Assembly: GCA_958422185.1 (NCBI GenBank)
Contig: CATZNW010000005.1
Coordinates: forward strand, 1-64,000
From: an uncultured Clostridium sp.
GTDB lineage: Bacteria; Bacillota; Clostridia; Oscillospirales; Acutalibacteraceae
Reading direction: 5' to 3'
Length of the DNA stretch: 64,000 bases
Position 1 is the stretch's first letter. Each line of letters starts with the position of its first letter. This document shows, piece after piece, positions 8,405 to 16,399 of this stretch. The translations under genes were made by a program, and so were the position numbers. The notes under the pieces were generated by a model, which was given only the letters and a program-made list of their open reading frames with translations, did not search any database and had not been told where the DNA came from.

Positions 8405-8481
8405 TGGTCGAGGTGACAAGATTTGAACTTGCGGCCCCCACGTCCCGAACGTGGTGCTCTACCAAACTGAGCCACACCTCG
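8405..8481 (-). tRNA. tRNA-Pro (anticodon CGG)
   Basis: A 77-base cloverleaf on the minus strand. Acceptor stem CGAGGTG pairs with CACCTCG; discriminator A is followed by an encoded CCA. The D-arm is GCTC...GAGC, the anticodon stem CCACG / CGTGG encloses loop TTCGGGA with anticodon CGG (reads CCG), and the T-arm carries GTTCAAATC. An A discriminator and G37 after CGG fit bacterial proline tRNA. Confidence 0.95.
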
Positions 8482-8561
8482 ATTGATTTTGCACTTGATA
8501 TTATTGCACACTTTTTTGAATTTTGCAATAGTTATTTTTAAAATTGTAATATTTCTGTTTT

Positions 8562-8590
8562 TTGACATATAAGCCGGGATATGGTAACAT
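8562..8590 (+). promoter_or_regulatory. promoter of the arabinofuranosidase operon
   Basis: Consensus TTGACA at 8562-8567 and TAACAT at 8585-8590 separated by 17 bases, 38 bases before the ATG. This is one of the best sigma-A-type matches in the window. Confidence 0.75.
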
Positions 8591-8628
8591 AATTTTATCA
8601 CTTATTACCAAAACCGGGGGTTATCGAT

Positions 8629-11028
8629 ATGAAAAAGATCATTGCCGCGATACTGACGGCTGTTATTGCCGTAACAGCGGCGCTGCCTGTATATGCAGCG
8701 GACAACGCCGAACTGAACATTTCGGCAGATAATATTTCACATGATGTTTCAGACACGCTTTACGGAATATTTATTGAAGACATTTCCAAAGCAGGCGACG
8801 GCGGACTTGTTTCGAATCTTATTTACAACAACAGTTTTGAATATAACGATACTTCACAAGAAAACGCCGAACTGAACGAGGCCTACTGGAATTTCACAAA
8901 CATTGACCACACCGTTTCCACTGCGGACCCGATGAATGAAAACAACACCCACTATGAGGAGCTATCCGTTTCGGGGCGAGGTCTGGTCACAAATCTGGGA
9001 TGTGTTGAGCACTGGGATTACAAAACATATGACCCGAATGAAAAACTGCAGCAGACCGCAGATATGGGCTTTAAAGAGGGAATGCAGTATGATTTTTCAT
9101 GTTACATAAAAAACATAGATTTTAACGGCACTGTTCAGGTCTATCTTGACGGAGACAAAAACCCTGCCTCCGCATACCAGCTGGACATATCAAACACGCA
9201 GGCTGACTGGCGCAAGGTTGAGACAACACTTGAATCCGCGGCTACAGAGGACGGTGCGCTTACCATAGAATTTAACGGCACCGGCACACTCTGCCTTGAT
9301 TTTGCTCAGCTCATCCCTCACGATTCATACGGGTACGGTCAGGAACAGTGGCAGTATACCACACTGCGTTCCGATCTGGTAGACGCCATAAAAAAGCTTA
9401 ACCCGTCATTCATCAGATTTCCCGGCGGATGCTTCTGCGAAGGAGATTCGCTGGAAAGGCTTTTTGACTGGAAAGCTACGATAGGCCCGCTTGAGGAACG
9501 CGAACAAAGCTATAATGTTTGGCGCAATGATGACGCGGGCGACTATTATATCAATTCAAACGCCATGGGCTACGGTGAATATTTCAATCTTTGCGCCGAT
9601 CTGGGGGCCGAGCCGCTGCCCTGCCTGAATGTGGGGCTGACCTGCCAGGGACGAAACGGATTTGATATAAATGTTGACGCGCGTGAAAAGCTTTCCATGA
9701 GCGACGAGGAATTCAGGCAGTATCTTATTGACGCGCGCGGATACGCACAGGACGATAACGAGGGCATCGAGAACAGGATCAGTGAAGTAAACGCGCTCGG
9801 TTACACAAGCGAAGCGGACTTTGACGCTTATCTTGAAACTATAGCGCTCACTCCGGGCACCGATGAATGGGAAAATTACGTTCAGGATATTCTAGATCTG
9901 ATAGAATATGCGAACGGAGACTCCACAACTACATACTGGGGCGCTATCAGAGCGGCAAACGGACATACAGAACCGTACAATCTTAAATACATAGGCCTTG
10001 GAAACGAGAACTGGGGCGACGTATACTGGCGCAATTTTGACGCGCTTTACAGGGAAGTGAAAGCCGTTTACCCTGATATAACGGTGGTTACAACCTCCGG
10101 AACATGGCTTGGAGGAGCAGATTTTGACAGGGCATGGGAAACAGTAAATACCCAGTACAGAGACTGTTATGTTGACGAGCATTATTATACCTCCGGCAGT
10201 TATATGTATGAAATAAACAACAGATATGACAGTTACGACCGCTCCGGTGCAAAGGTATTTGTTGGCGAATACGCCGCAACAGCGGACGGAGTAGGCACTA
10301 TCCAGACAAAGAGCAATATTCTTGAAGCCGTTGAAGAAGCGGCATATATGACCGGCTTTGAACGCAACAGCGACATTGTGGCAATGACCGCGTATGCGCC
10401 GACATTTGCAAAGATAAATTCACAGAACTGGGCGGTAAATATGATCTGGTTCGATTCACAGAAAACTGTGCTTACACCGTCCTACTTCACGCAGATGCTC
10501 TATGCAAACAACATCGGCACAAAATATATCGACGCCTCCTTCACCGGCGATATTCCGGTAACGGAACTGGCGCAGTCCGTTACCGTAAATGAAAGCGAAC
10601 AGGCGATCTATATAAAACTTGTTAATTCAAGCGGCAGCGAAAGAACCGTAGATCTGAACCTAAGCGGATTCGGCACTATTAATTATGCTTCCAATCAGTA
10701 TATTTCCGCTGAATACAAATCCGCCTGCAATGAGATAGACACCGAATATTATGTTGCGCCGCAGGAGGAGCAGCTTAACGTAAACGGCGAAACAGTTAGC
10801 GTAAGCGCAGGCAAGTACAGTGTAAACGTAATCAGGATAGCATACGGCAATAATGACGGCAGCATACTGTATCAGCTTCCGGAAGATCTGCCGCAGCAGG
10901 TCTCCGGCTATCTGCCGCCGGCGCTCAGGGTTGCAATTCCCTGCGTTATCGGCGTTGTGGTAGCAGGAGCAGTAATAGCGGTTATAGCAGTTAAAATGTC
11001 AAATAAAAATAAGAAAAAGAGAAGCTAA
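8629..11028 (+). CDS. secreted, membrane-anchored alpha-L-arabinofuranosidase (GH51)
   Basis: Retaining glycosidase of 799 residues that should release arabinofuranosyl side chains from arabinoxylan or arabinan outside the cell. A Sec signal peptide ends near residue 23 (PVYA). The GH51 start motif GIFIEDISKAGDGGL is near 45; residues about 100-230 look like a carbohydrate-binding beta domain; the barrel has IRFPGGCFCEGD near 262, the acid/base glutamate in GLGNENWGD near 459 and the nucleophile in VFVGEYAA near 546. A C-terminal beta domain follows. The last 30 residues form a hydrophobic helix and a lysine-rich tail, so the enzyme is anchored in the membrane with its body outside. The next gene begins directly after the stop codon. 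Confidence 0.93.
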   Translation: MKKIIAAILTAVIAVTAALPVYAADNAELNISADNISHDVSDTLYGIFIEDISKAGDGGLVSNLIYNNSFEYNDTSQENAELNEAYWNFTNIDHTVSTADPMNENNTHYEELSVSGRGLVTNLGCVEHWDYKTYDPNEKLQQTADMGFKEGMQYDFSCYIKNIDFNGTVQVYLDGDKNPASAYQLDISNTQADWRKVETTLESAATEDGALTIEFNGTGTLCLDFAQLIPHDSYGYGQEQWQYTTLRSDLVDAIKKLNPSFIRFPGGCFCEGDSLERLFDWKATIGPLEEREQSYNVWRNDDAGDYYINSNAMGYGEYFNLCADLGAEPLPCLNVGLTCQGRNGFDINVDAREKLSMSDEEFRQYLIDARGYAQDDNEGIENRISEVNALGYTSEADFDAYLETIALTPGTDEWENYVQDILDLIEYANGDSTTTYWGAIRAANGHTEPYNLKYIGLGNENWGDVYWRNFDALYREVKAVYPDITVVTTSGTWLGGADFDRAWETVNTQYRDCYVDEHYYTSGSYMYEINNRYDSYDRSGAKVFVGEYAATADGVGTIQTKSNILEAVEEAAYMTGFERNSDIVAMTAYAPTFAKINSQNWAVNMIWFDSQKTVLTPSYFTQMLYANNIGTKYIDASFTGDIPVTELAQSVTVNESEQAIYIKLVNSSGSERTVDLNLSGFGTINYASNQYISAEYKSACNEIDTEYYVAPQEEQLNVNGETVSVSAGKYSVNVIRIAYGNNDGSILYQLPEDLPQQVSGYLPPALRVAIPCVIGVVVAGAVIAVIAVKMSNKNKKKRS

Positions 11029-11910
11029 ATGAAAAAAATAACAGCAGTATTTTTAACATTGATATTATCAGCATTTTTATTGACGGCCTGCTCTGCCGAG
11101 CCGGAATACACCGGCATAGAAAGGACGGCAGAAAACAGCGTTTCGGCGGTTACGTTCAACTGTGCAGCGCCGTGGGGCAGCCTAATCGACGGGACGCAGT
11201 CCTCCGCACGCGTAAAAAGGTTTGCGGCTTATATGAACACGATAAGGCCGGATTTTATGGGCACGCAGGAAATGAATTCTAACTGGCTCAACAAGCTTGG
11301 CGAACTTATGCCCGATTATGAATCATACGGAGTTGCACGCGGCGGAGATAAAAATGAAAAACAATCCGAAATGAATGCGGTTTTCTGGCTTAGGGATAAA
11401 TACACGCTTGTGGACAGCGGCACATTCTGGCTTTCCGGAACACCTGAAAAAGAAAGCAGATATGAAGGCGCCGGCTGCAATAGGATATGCACATGGGTTT
11501 TGCTGCAAGACAATCAAACGGCAAAGCAGTATCTGCATATGAACACCCACCTTGATAACGTGAGTGAGGAAGCGCAGGGCTACGGGGCAAATGTGATTCT
11601 GACTGAAAAACAAAAACTGACCGCGCAATATCCTGACGCAAACGTAATACTGACCGGCGATTTGAATCAGACCCGCGGCATGAGCGCGCACAGCGCTTTT
11701 TCAGCCGAACTGAACGATTCCCTGTCTGCCGCCGGCGATAATGAAATGAAAGGCACATATCAGGCCTGGGGCGATCAGGAAAGCACTGAACCGATCGACT
11801 TCATATTTTCTTCAGCTGATCTGGCAGCTGTCAACTATGAAGTGTTAGACGATATATCAAACGGTTATGTAAGCGACCATTACGGAGTCTATGCCGAGTT
11901 TGCCGTTTGA
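11029..11910 (+). CDS. endonuclease/exonuclease/phosphatase-family lipoprotein
   Basis: Predicted surface lipoprotein of 293 residues: the signal peptide ends in the lipobox LLTAC with Cys21. The mature part has the EEP fold motifs GTQEMNSNWLNKL near 82, HLDNVS near 168, LTGDLNQT near 202 and the terminal SDHYGVYAEF. This superfamily hydrolyses phosphodiesters in substrates from nucleic acids to phosphoinositides and glycans, and many polysaccharide loci carry one; its substrate here is unknown. It starts directly at the preceding gene's stop codon and is followed by the GH39-type gene, so it probably belongs to a plant-glycan degradation operon. Confidence 0.85.
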   Translation: MKKITAVFLTLILSAFLLTACSAEPEYTGIERTAENSVSAVTFNCAAPWGSLIDGTQSSARVKRFAAYMNTIRPDFMGTQEMNSNWLNKLGELMPDYESYGVARGGDKNEKQSEMNAVFWLRDKYTLVDSGTFWLSGTPEKESRYEGAGCNRICTWVLLQDNQTAKQYLHMNTHLDNVSEEAQGYGANVILTEKQKLTAQYPDANVILTGDLNQTRGMSAHSAFSAELNDSLSAAGDNEMKGTYQAWGDQESTEPIDFIFSSADLAAVNYEVLDDISNGYVSDHYGVYAEFAV

Positions 11911-11944
11911 CGTATAAAAATAAAACAAATCAGGGTAGAAGATC

Positions 11945-13400
11945 ATGATCAATAACAAATACTATCTGAACTGCATATGTTTCGGGAGAGCCGCGGAAGG
12001 ACTGCGGGCTGATTTTCAGGAACAACTGGAGGAAGCACAAAAAGAAATCGGTTTTAAATATGTTCGTTTTCACGGCATCTTTCATGATGATATGGCTGTT
12101 TACAGTGAGGTTAACGGACAGCCTGAATTATGGTTTGGCTATATGGATAAGCTTTTTGACTTTTTGCTTAAAAACGGATTAAAGCCAATACTTGAACTGG
12201 GTTTTATGCCCCGGCAGCTTGCAGGGAACGAGGAAACGCTGTTTTGGTGGAATGCACACACTTGCCCGCCAAATGATTACGGTAAATGGAGCTTGCTTGT
12301 TAAAGGCACTGTTGAACACCTGATTGAAAGATATAGTTCAGACGAAGTGAAAAGCTGGTATTTTGAAGTCTGGAACGAGCCTAATTTAGATTCATTCTGG
12401 CATGGCACACAGGAGGAATATTTCAGGCTTTACGAAGTCACGGCAAAAGCCGTTAAAGAAGTCTGCCCCGATTTAAGGGTGGGTGGGCCTTCAACAAGCG
12501 GTGCTGATTTCAGGGAAGGCCTGGAATATTTCAAAGCTTTCATTTCCTTTTGTGAGAGTAAAAAACTGCCTGTAGATTTCTTTTCCGCTCATCCCTACCC
12601 TACATACTGGCCTCTTGACACAGACGGCAATGAAAAAATGGGATATATGGAAAAGGACATCTGCTCTGAATTCCTTGACAATTTAAGAATAATAGCAGCT
12701 GATTCCGCATACAAAGGTGCAGAGATACACCTAACGGAATGGAATTCTTCTCCCAGCCCCCGTGAATCTGATACACGACACGCCGTTTAAAGCGCCTTTC
12801 ATTATATATAATATCGTTAAGAATTTCGGAAAGGCGGATTCGCTCTGTTACTGGGCCCTCACAGATATTTTTGAGGAGAACGGACCGGGAGCCGAACCTT
12901 TTCACGGTGGTTTTGGGCTTATCAATGCAAACGGAATAAAAAAGCCTTCATACTGGGCGTATGTCTTCCTTTCAAAACTCGGAAGCGATATCATTGAGAT
13001 TACGGATAATTACATAATTACCAAAGACAGCTGTAATTACCGAATTATAATATGGAACTATTGCTATTATAAAGATGAATTTGCCGGCGGAGACAGAAAT
13101 GCGCTGTCCTTGCTGAACCGGGACAATGTTTTTGAAAACAAAACCGAGCATATATCTTTATCAATTGATCTGAACGGAAGATACTGCCAAACGGTGTACA
13201 CTTTGGACGAAACTTCCTCTGCCTTACATAACTGGATCAAAACTGGCGCGCCGAAATATCCGTCTGCAAAGGAAACGGATTTTCTCAGAGACATCAGCAA
13301 ACCTAAGGAGGAAAAAAGTATTATATCCGAATTTTGCATTCACGAGAAAGTAAAACCGCATGAGGTAAAAATGTTTTTACTGGATAAAATACAGTTTTAA
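11945..13400 (+). pseudogene. GH39-type beta-xylosidase, interrupted by a one-base frameshift
   Basis: Two overlapping frames together encode about 484 residues of a GH39 xylan 1,4-beta-xylosidase-like enzyme. Frame one (11945-12790) contains FVRFHG-type YVRFHGIFHDDM, the acid/base glutamate in FEVWNEPNLDSFW near residue 142 and the nucleophile glutamate in HLTEWNSS near 267. It then runs into junk. The second frame continues the family with NLIHDTPFKAPFII and YWALTDIFEENG to stop 13400. One extra base, either a C in the five-C run 12757-12761 or an A at 12765-12766, accounts for the break. No signal peptide is visible, so an intact form would act on imported xylo-oligosaccharides in the cytoplasm. 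It may be a true pseudogene, a sequencing error or, less likely, +1 frameshifting. Confidence 0.82.
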
Positions 13401-13412
13401 AACGAAAACCTG

Positions 13413-13446
13413 AAGATCCGCCGGTTTCAGCCGGCGGATCTTTTTG
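13413..13446 (+). terminator. terminator of the GH51-EEP-GH39 operon
   Basis: Perfect 10-bp stem GATCCGCCGG / CCGGCGGATC with a six-base loop and a T5 tail, starting 13 bases after the GH39 stop. Confidence 0.93.
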
Positions 13447-13518
13447 TGCCGTAAAACGGATTATTACATATAATAGTTAGGACGGGAAAATAAATCATAC
13501 CGGAGAACATAACTTCAA

Positions 13519-13547
13519 TTGACAGGAGAGGATAATTTTTTTATAAT
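13519..13547 (+). promoter_or_regulatory. consensus promoter of the ZIP transporter
   Basis: Exact TTGACA (13519-13524) and exact TATAAT (13542-13547) with 17 bases between. It is the strongest promoter sequence in the window, which suggests strong expression limited by a repressor. Confidence 0.85.
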
Positions 13548-13555
13548 AGAAATAT

Positions 13556-13573
13556 AGTTAGAGAATGCTAACT
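13556..13573 (+). promoter_or_regulatory. dyad at the ZIP transcript start (possible metalloregulator operator)
   Basis: AGTTAG and CTAACT are 6-bp inverted arms around six bases, placed just after the -10 element where bound protein would block transcription. DtxR/MntR-family operators also have TTAG...CTAA half-sites, so a metal-responsive repressor is a reasonable guess. No such regulator gene is in the window. Confidence 0.4.
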
Positions 13574-13595
13574 GTTTTTGATTGCGGTGATAAAA

Positions 13596-14378
13596 TTGTA
13601 TATAAAAGTAATTCAGGGCTTGCTGCTTCCGCTTTTAGGCACAGTGCTTGGTTCGGCATGCGTTTTCTTTATGAAAAAAGAGCTCAACCAGAACATACAG
13701 CGCGTCTTTACGGGATTTGCCGGCGGAGTCATGGTAGCGGCAAGCGTATGGAGTCTGCTGATTCCGGCAATGGAACAGGCAGAATATATGGGAAAATTTT
13801 CATTCATACCGGCAGTGGTGGGCTTCTGGGCAGGCGTGCTTTTTCTTCTGCTGCTCGACAATATTATTCCGCACCTGCATCTGGACAGTAACGAGCCGGA
13901 AGGGCCTAAAAGCCCGCTGTCAAGATCAGCGAAACTGGTGCTTGCCGTTACGCTGCACAATATCCCGGAGGGAATGGCGGTGGGCGTCGTCTATGCGGCT
14001 CTGCTCGCCGGCAGCACGGATATTACGGTAACAGGCGCACTGGCGCTGTCGCTAGGAATAGCTATACAGAATTTTCCCGAAGGTGCGATCATATCCATGC
14101 CGCTTCACAGCAGGGGCACCGGAAAGTTTAAATCATTTGCCGGCGGTGCGCTTTCCGGAATCGTTGAACCGTTGGGCGCTGTGATAACGATACTTGCGGC
14201 AAGCTTTGTTACACCGATCCTGCCATATCTTTTAAGCTTTGCCGCAGGAGCTATGGTGTATGTTGTTGTTGAAGAACTTGTGCCGGAAATGAACAGCGGC
14301 GGACATTCAAATATAGGCACGCTCTGCTTTGCACTTGGATTTACGCTTATGCTTGCACTGGACGTTGCGCTTGGATAA
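13596..14378 (+). CDS. ZIP family divalent metal transporter
   Basis: Inner-membrane ZIP transporter of about 260 residues with eight predicted helices, likely importing zinc, iron or manganese. The metal-site motifs are HNIPEGMAVG in helix 4 (near residue 125) and NFPEGAIISMP in helix 5 (near 160). A histidine-containing loop (PHLHLDSNEPEG) precedes helix 4. There is no good ATG. I choose TTG 13596 because GCGGTGAT stands seven bases upstream and the product then begins LYIKVIQGLL as in relatives; in-frame GTG 13587 and TTG 13578 are alternatives. It has its own strong promoter and terminator and so is monocistronic. Confidence 0.9.
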   Translation: MYIKVIQGLLLPLLGTVLGSACVFFMKKELNQNIQRVFTGFAGGVMVAASVWSLLIPAMEQAEYMGKFSFIPAVVGFWAGVLFLLLLDNIIPHLHLDSNEPEGPKSPLSRSAKLVLAVTLHNIPEGMAVGVVYAALLAGSTDITVTGALALSLGIAIQNFPEGAIISMPLHSRGTGKFKSFAGGALSGIVEPLGAVITILAASFVTPILPYLLSFAAGAMVYVVVEELVPEMNSGGHSNIGTLCFALGFTLMLALDVALG

Positions 14379-14386
14379 AACATTTT

Positions 14387-14424
14387 AAAAGGAGTACAGA
14401 TACTTAACGTTCTGTACTCCTTTT
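14387..14424. terminator. bidirectional terminator between ZIP and AIM24 genes
   Basis: Fourteen-base arms (AAAAGGAGTACAGA / TCTGTACTCCTTTT) around a ten-base loop. The A-run and T-run on the two sides let it serve both convergent genes. Confidence 0.9.
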
Positions 14425-14439
14425 GCTTGCGCCGGTATA

Positions 14440-15276
14440 TTAATGCCCGAAAGTATTTGAGCTTTTGGCAGCCGCCTTTGCGGAAAGCGTATTTGCAGCG
14501 GCAAACAGATTCTCGGTCGGAGCCACCGGGCACATAAGAACCTTGCCCGTTCCTCTGTAAACATTTACCAGTCCCTCTCCGCTCACGGCTGAGCCTGCAA
14601 GGGATCGTGTTGTGCGCTCAACAGTAAATTTAAGCGACGAGGTCCAGCAAACGGCAAGATTTCCGTCTATTTTTAGTTCGTCATTATCCAGCTCAACCTG
14701 AATAAGTTCATCTGCCGGAACATTGCTTTCAAGCACGGCTACGCCCCTGCCGGCAAGGCTTAAATTAAACAGCCCCTCTCCGCCGGCAACCGCCGATGAA
14801 AGGTTTGAACGCGCGGTGATATTTCGCTGAACCGTACCGTCGCATGCAAGGAACATGCCGTCTTCAACCGTCATTCCCGAGCCCCACTCGGATACTTCCT
14901 GCAAAACTATGAATTTATAGGTAGGCTCCAGCACAAGAAGCCCGTTTCCGACATATTCCGGCTTTACGGCGGATTCTTTGGTCACGGCGCCTTTAACGAG
15001 TTTGCCGAGCAGATCGCCCACCCCTTTTATGCCGCTTGTTGCCTGCACAGCGCCTGCCGCCCACTGCATTGAGCCTGCCTGCGTAACGACGCTGTTGCCG
15101 CTGAGTTCGGCAATGACCTGGCGGCGCCTTACATCCATTTTACTCATAAAGTACTCGGTCTGGGCGTTAAAGGCGGATACGCTTAGATCCTTTTCATATT
15201 CAAGCACCTTAAAACAGCCGAGCGAATTTATGATCTTTCGGTTCTGATTGCTTAAATTGTTGACTTTTACTGCCAT
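14440..15276 (-). CDS. AIM24 family protein
   Basis: Protein of 278 residues with the TRAP-like double beta-helix of the AIM24 family. Recognisable are KVLEYEKDLSVSAFNAQTEYF near the N-terminus, LEPTYKFIVLQEV, GMFLACDGTV, GGEGLFNLSLAGRGVAVLES and the C-terminal RSLAGSAVSGEGLVNVYRGTG. Bacterial members have no firm function; the yeast protein is linked to mitochondrial inner-membrane structure. No signal peptide or transmembrane helix is seen. The start ATG 15276 has AAGGAGAGAG ten bases upstream. It lies 39 bases after the FRG gene on the same strand with no terminator between, so the two are probably one transcript. Confidence 0.88.
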   Translation of the reverse strand: MAVKVNNLSNQNRKIINSLGCFKVLEYEKDLSVSAFNAQTEYFMSKMDVRRRQVIAELSGNSVVTQAGSMQWAAGAVQATSGIKGVGDLLGKLVKGAVTKESAVKPEYVGNGLLVLEPTYKFIVLQEVSEWGSGMTVEDGMFLACDGTVQRNITARSNLSSAVAGGEGLFNLSLAGRGVAVLESNVPADELIQVELDNDELKIDGNLAVCWTSSLKFTVERTTRSLAGSAVSGEGLVNVYRGTGKVLMCPVAPTENLFAAANTLSAKAAAKSSNTFGH

Positions 15277-15315
15277 GTATATTCTCTCTCCTTAAAAAAT
15301 ATTAACGCTGTTGCC

Positions 15316-16269
15316 TTACTTATCCGGATATGCCGCTCTGTTCATTGCCGCTTTTATATCAAAGAGACATTCATATTCATACCACGGCGCCTCATCTTTG
15401 ATGATCTTTAAAAGTTCCGGGCAGATACTGCGGTCTATTATGTATTTCTTGATTAAAAACTCTTTTCTGACGTTTTTGGTTAGATACGATTTATGAATAA
15501 GAGAAAAATCAGTGAGCAAAAGAAAAACGCCCTGCTGATATTTTGTAAAATCATTAGTAGGTATATCAATCAGCCGTGCCTGAGGTGAAGTTTCTATCAC
15601 ATTGCCGTCCATAAAATTTTTAACACGGCGTATTACTGCCGGAGCCAAATCCGATTTTTTTATGTTTTTTATCTGCTGCGGATTATTATAAACTGTTACA
15701 TTGTATGTATTCAGCCAGCATTCCGCCGTAACTATATCTTTCGTATAATTGTCCGTATCTGCTATTTCGGCAGTATAAAGCACGATATCGTCAGCAAAAT
15801 ACTCTCTGCCCTTCAGCGCAAAAGAAAGCGCAACATAAAGTGATTTCGTAAAATCAATAAACGGTGAAATATCCAGGTAATGCTGCGCGAAAGCGCAAAG
15901 TTCATAAAGCCTATATTTTGTTACATTGCCGAAAACACGCTGAAATATATTATAAAATTCACCCATATTTTTGTAATAATCCAGCAGAAATTCGCTGTTT
16001 ATATCCGCTACAGGCTCATCGCTGCGCAAAAGCTTCTGCTTATCTCTAAGCAAGGTGGGCATAAGCGGACGGGACAAATCATTTATCCTTTCTCCCCTGT
16101 AAAAGATCGTTCTGTCTTTATTTGAAAAATCCCTGTCAAACGGTTCCTTTATAAGTTCGTAAAAATTCTCCATACCGTCAATTTTGATCTCATTAACGCT
16201 GAAATCAAAATCAAGCTCGTCCTCAAGCTTTCTTCCAAGATCGTTAAATATGCTGAGCTTTCCTTCCAT
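15316..16269 (-). CDS. FRG domain-containing protein
   Basis: Cytoplasmic protein of 317 residues. The FRG domain signature FYRGERINDLSRPLMPTLL begins near residue 55, and the downstream AQHYLDISPFIDFTKSLYVALSFAL block near 150 matches the family's AQHxGxxTxLLDxTxxxxVAxxFA pattern. A long C-terminal part has no clear motif. FRG proteins are uncharacterised; some sit in phage-defence or toxin contexts and the fold has been compared with ADP-ribosyltransferases, but nothing here tests that. I start it at ATG 16269 preceded by GGTGGT. It is the upstream partner of the AIM24 gene and is divergent from the hydrogenase. Confidence 0.8.
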   Translation of the reverse strand: MEGKLSIFNDLGRKLEDELDFDFSVNEIKIDGMENFYELIKEPFDRDFSNKDRTIFYRGERINDLSRPLMPTLLRDKQKLLRSDEPVADINSEFLLDYYKNMGEFYNIFQRVFGNVTKYRLYELCAFAQHYLDISPFIDFTKSLYVALSFALKGREYFADDIVLYTAEIADTDNYTKDIVTAECWLNTYNVTVYNNPQQIKNIKKSDLAPAVIRRVKNFMDGNVIETSPQARLIDIPTNDFTKYQQGVFLLLTDFSLIHKSYLTKNVRKEFLIKKYIIDRSICPELLKIIKDEAPWYEYECLFDIKAAMNRAAYPDK

Positions 16270-16335
16270 AATAACCACCGATTCTATTATACAATAAAGA
16301 GATTGTGAAAAAAAGAGCAAATCTTAATCTTTCCA

Positions 16336-16364
16336 TTGATTTTAGTTTTATAAAATGTTATTAT
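16336..16364 (+). promoter_or_regulatory. promoter of the [FeFe] hydrogenase gene
   Basis: TTGATT at 16336-16341 and TATTAT at 16359-16364 with a 17-base spacer. An overlapping TATAAT at 16362-16367 would need a 20-base spacer. AAGGAG lies 12 bases before ATG 16400. Confidence 0.5.
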
Positions 16365-16399
16365 AATGGCGAAAAAGCAAGAAGGAGCATTAAATCTAT

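Noticed and set aside
8126..8601. Open frames across the permease end, terminators and tRNA-Pro
   Set aside because: They run through two terminators and the tRNA in both strands, have no protein-like pattern and no ribosome site.
12755..12790. Programmed +1 frameshift in the GH39 gene
   Set aside because: CCC-CGT is a possible slippery site, but no stop codon, stimulatory structure or family precedent supports recoding; mutation or error is simpler.
13565..13891. 108-residue frame overlapping the ZIP transporter start
   Set aside because: It is out of frame with the ZIP protein, which has all the family motifs; the frame has low-complexity, arginine-rich content without relatives in my knowledge.
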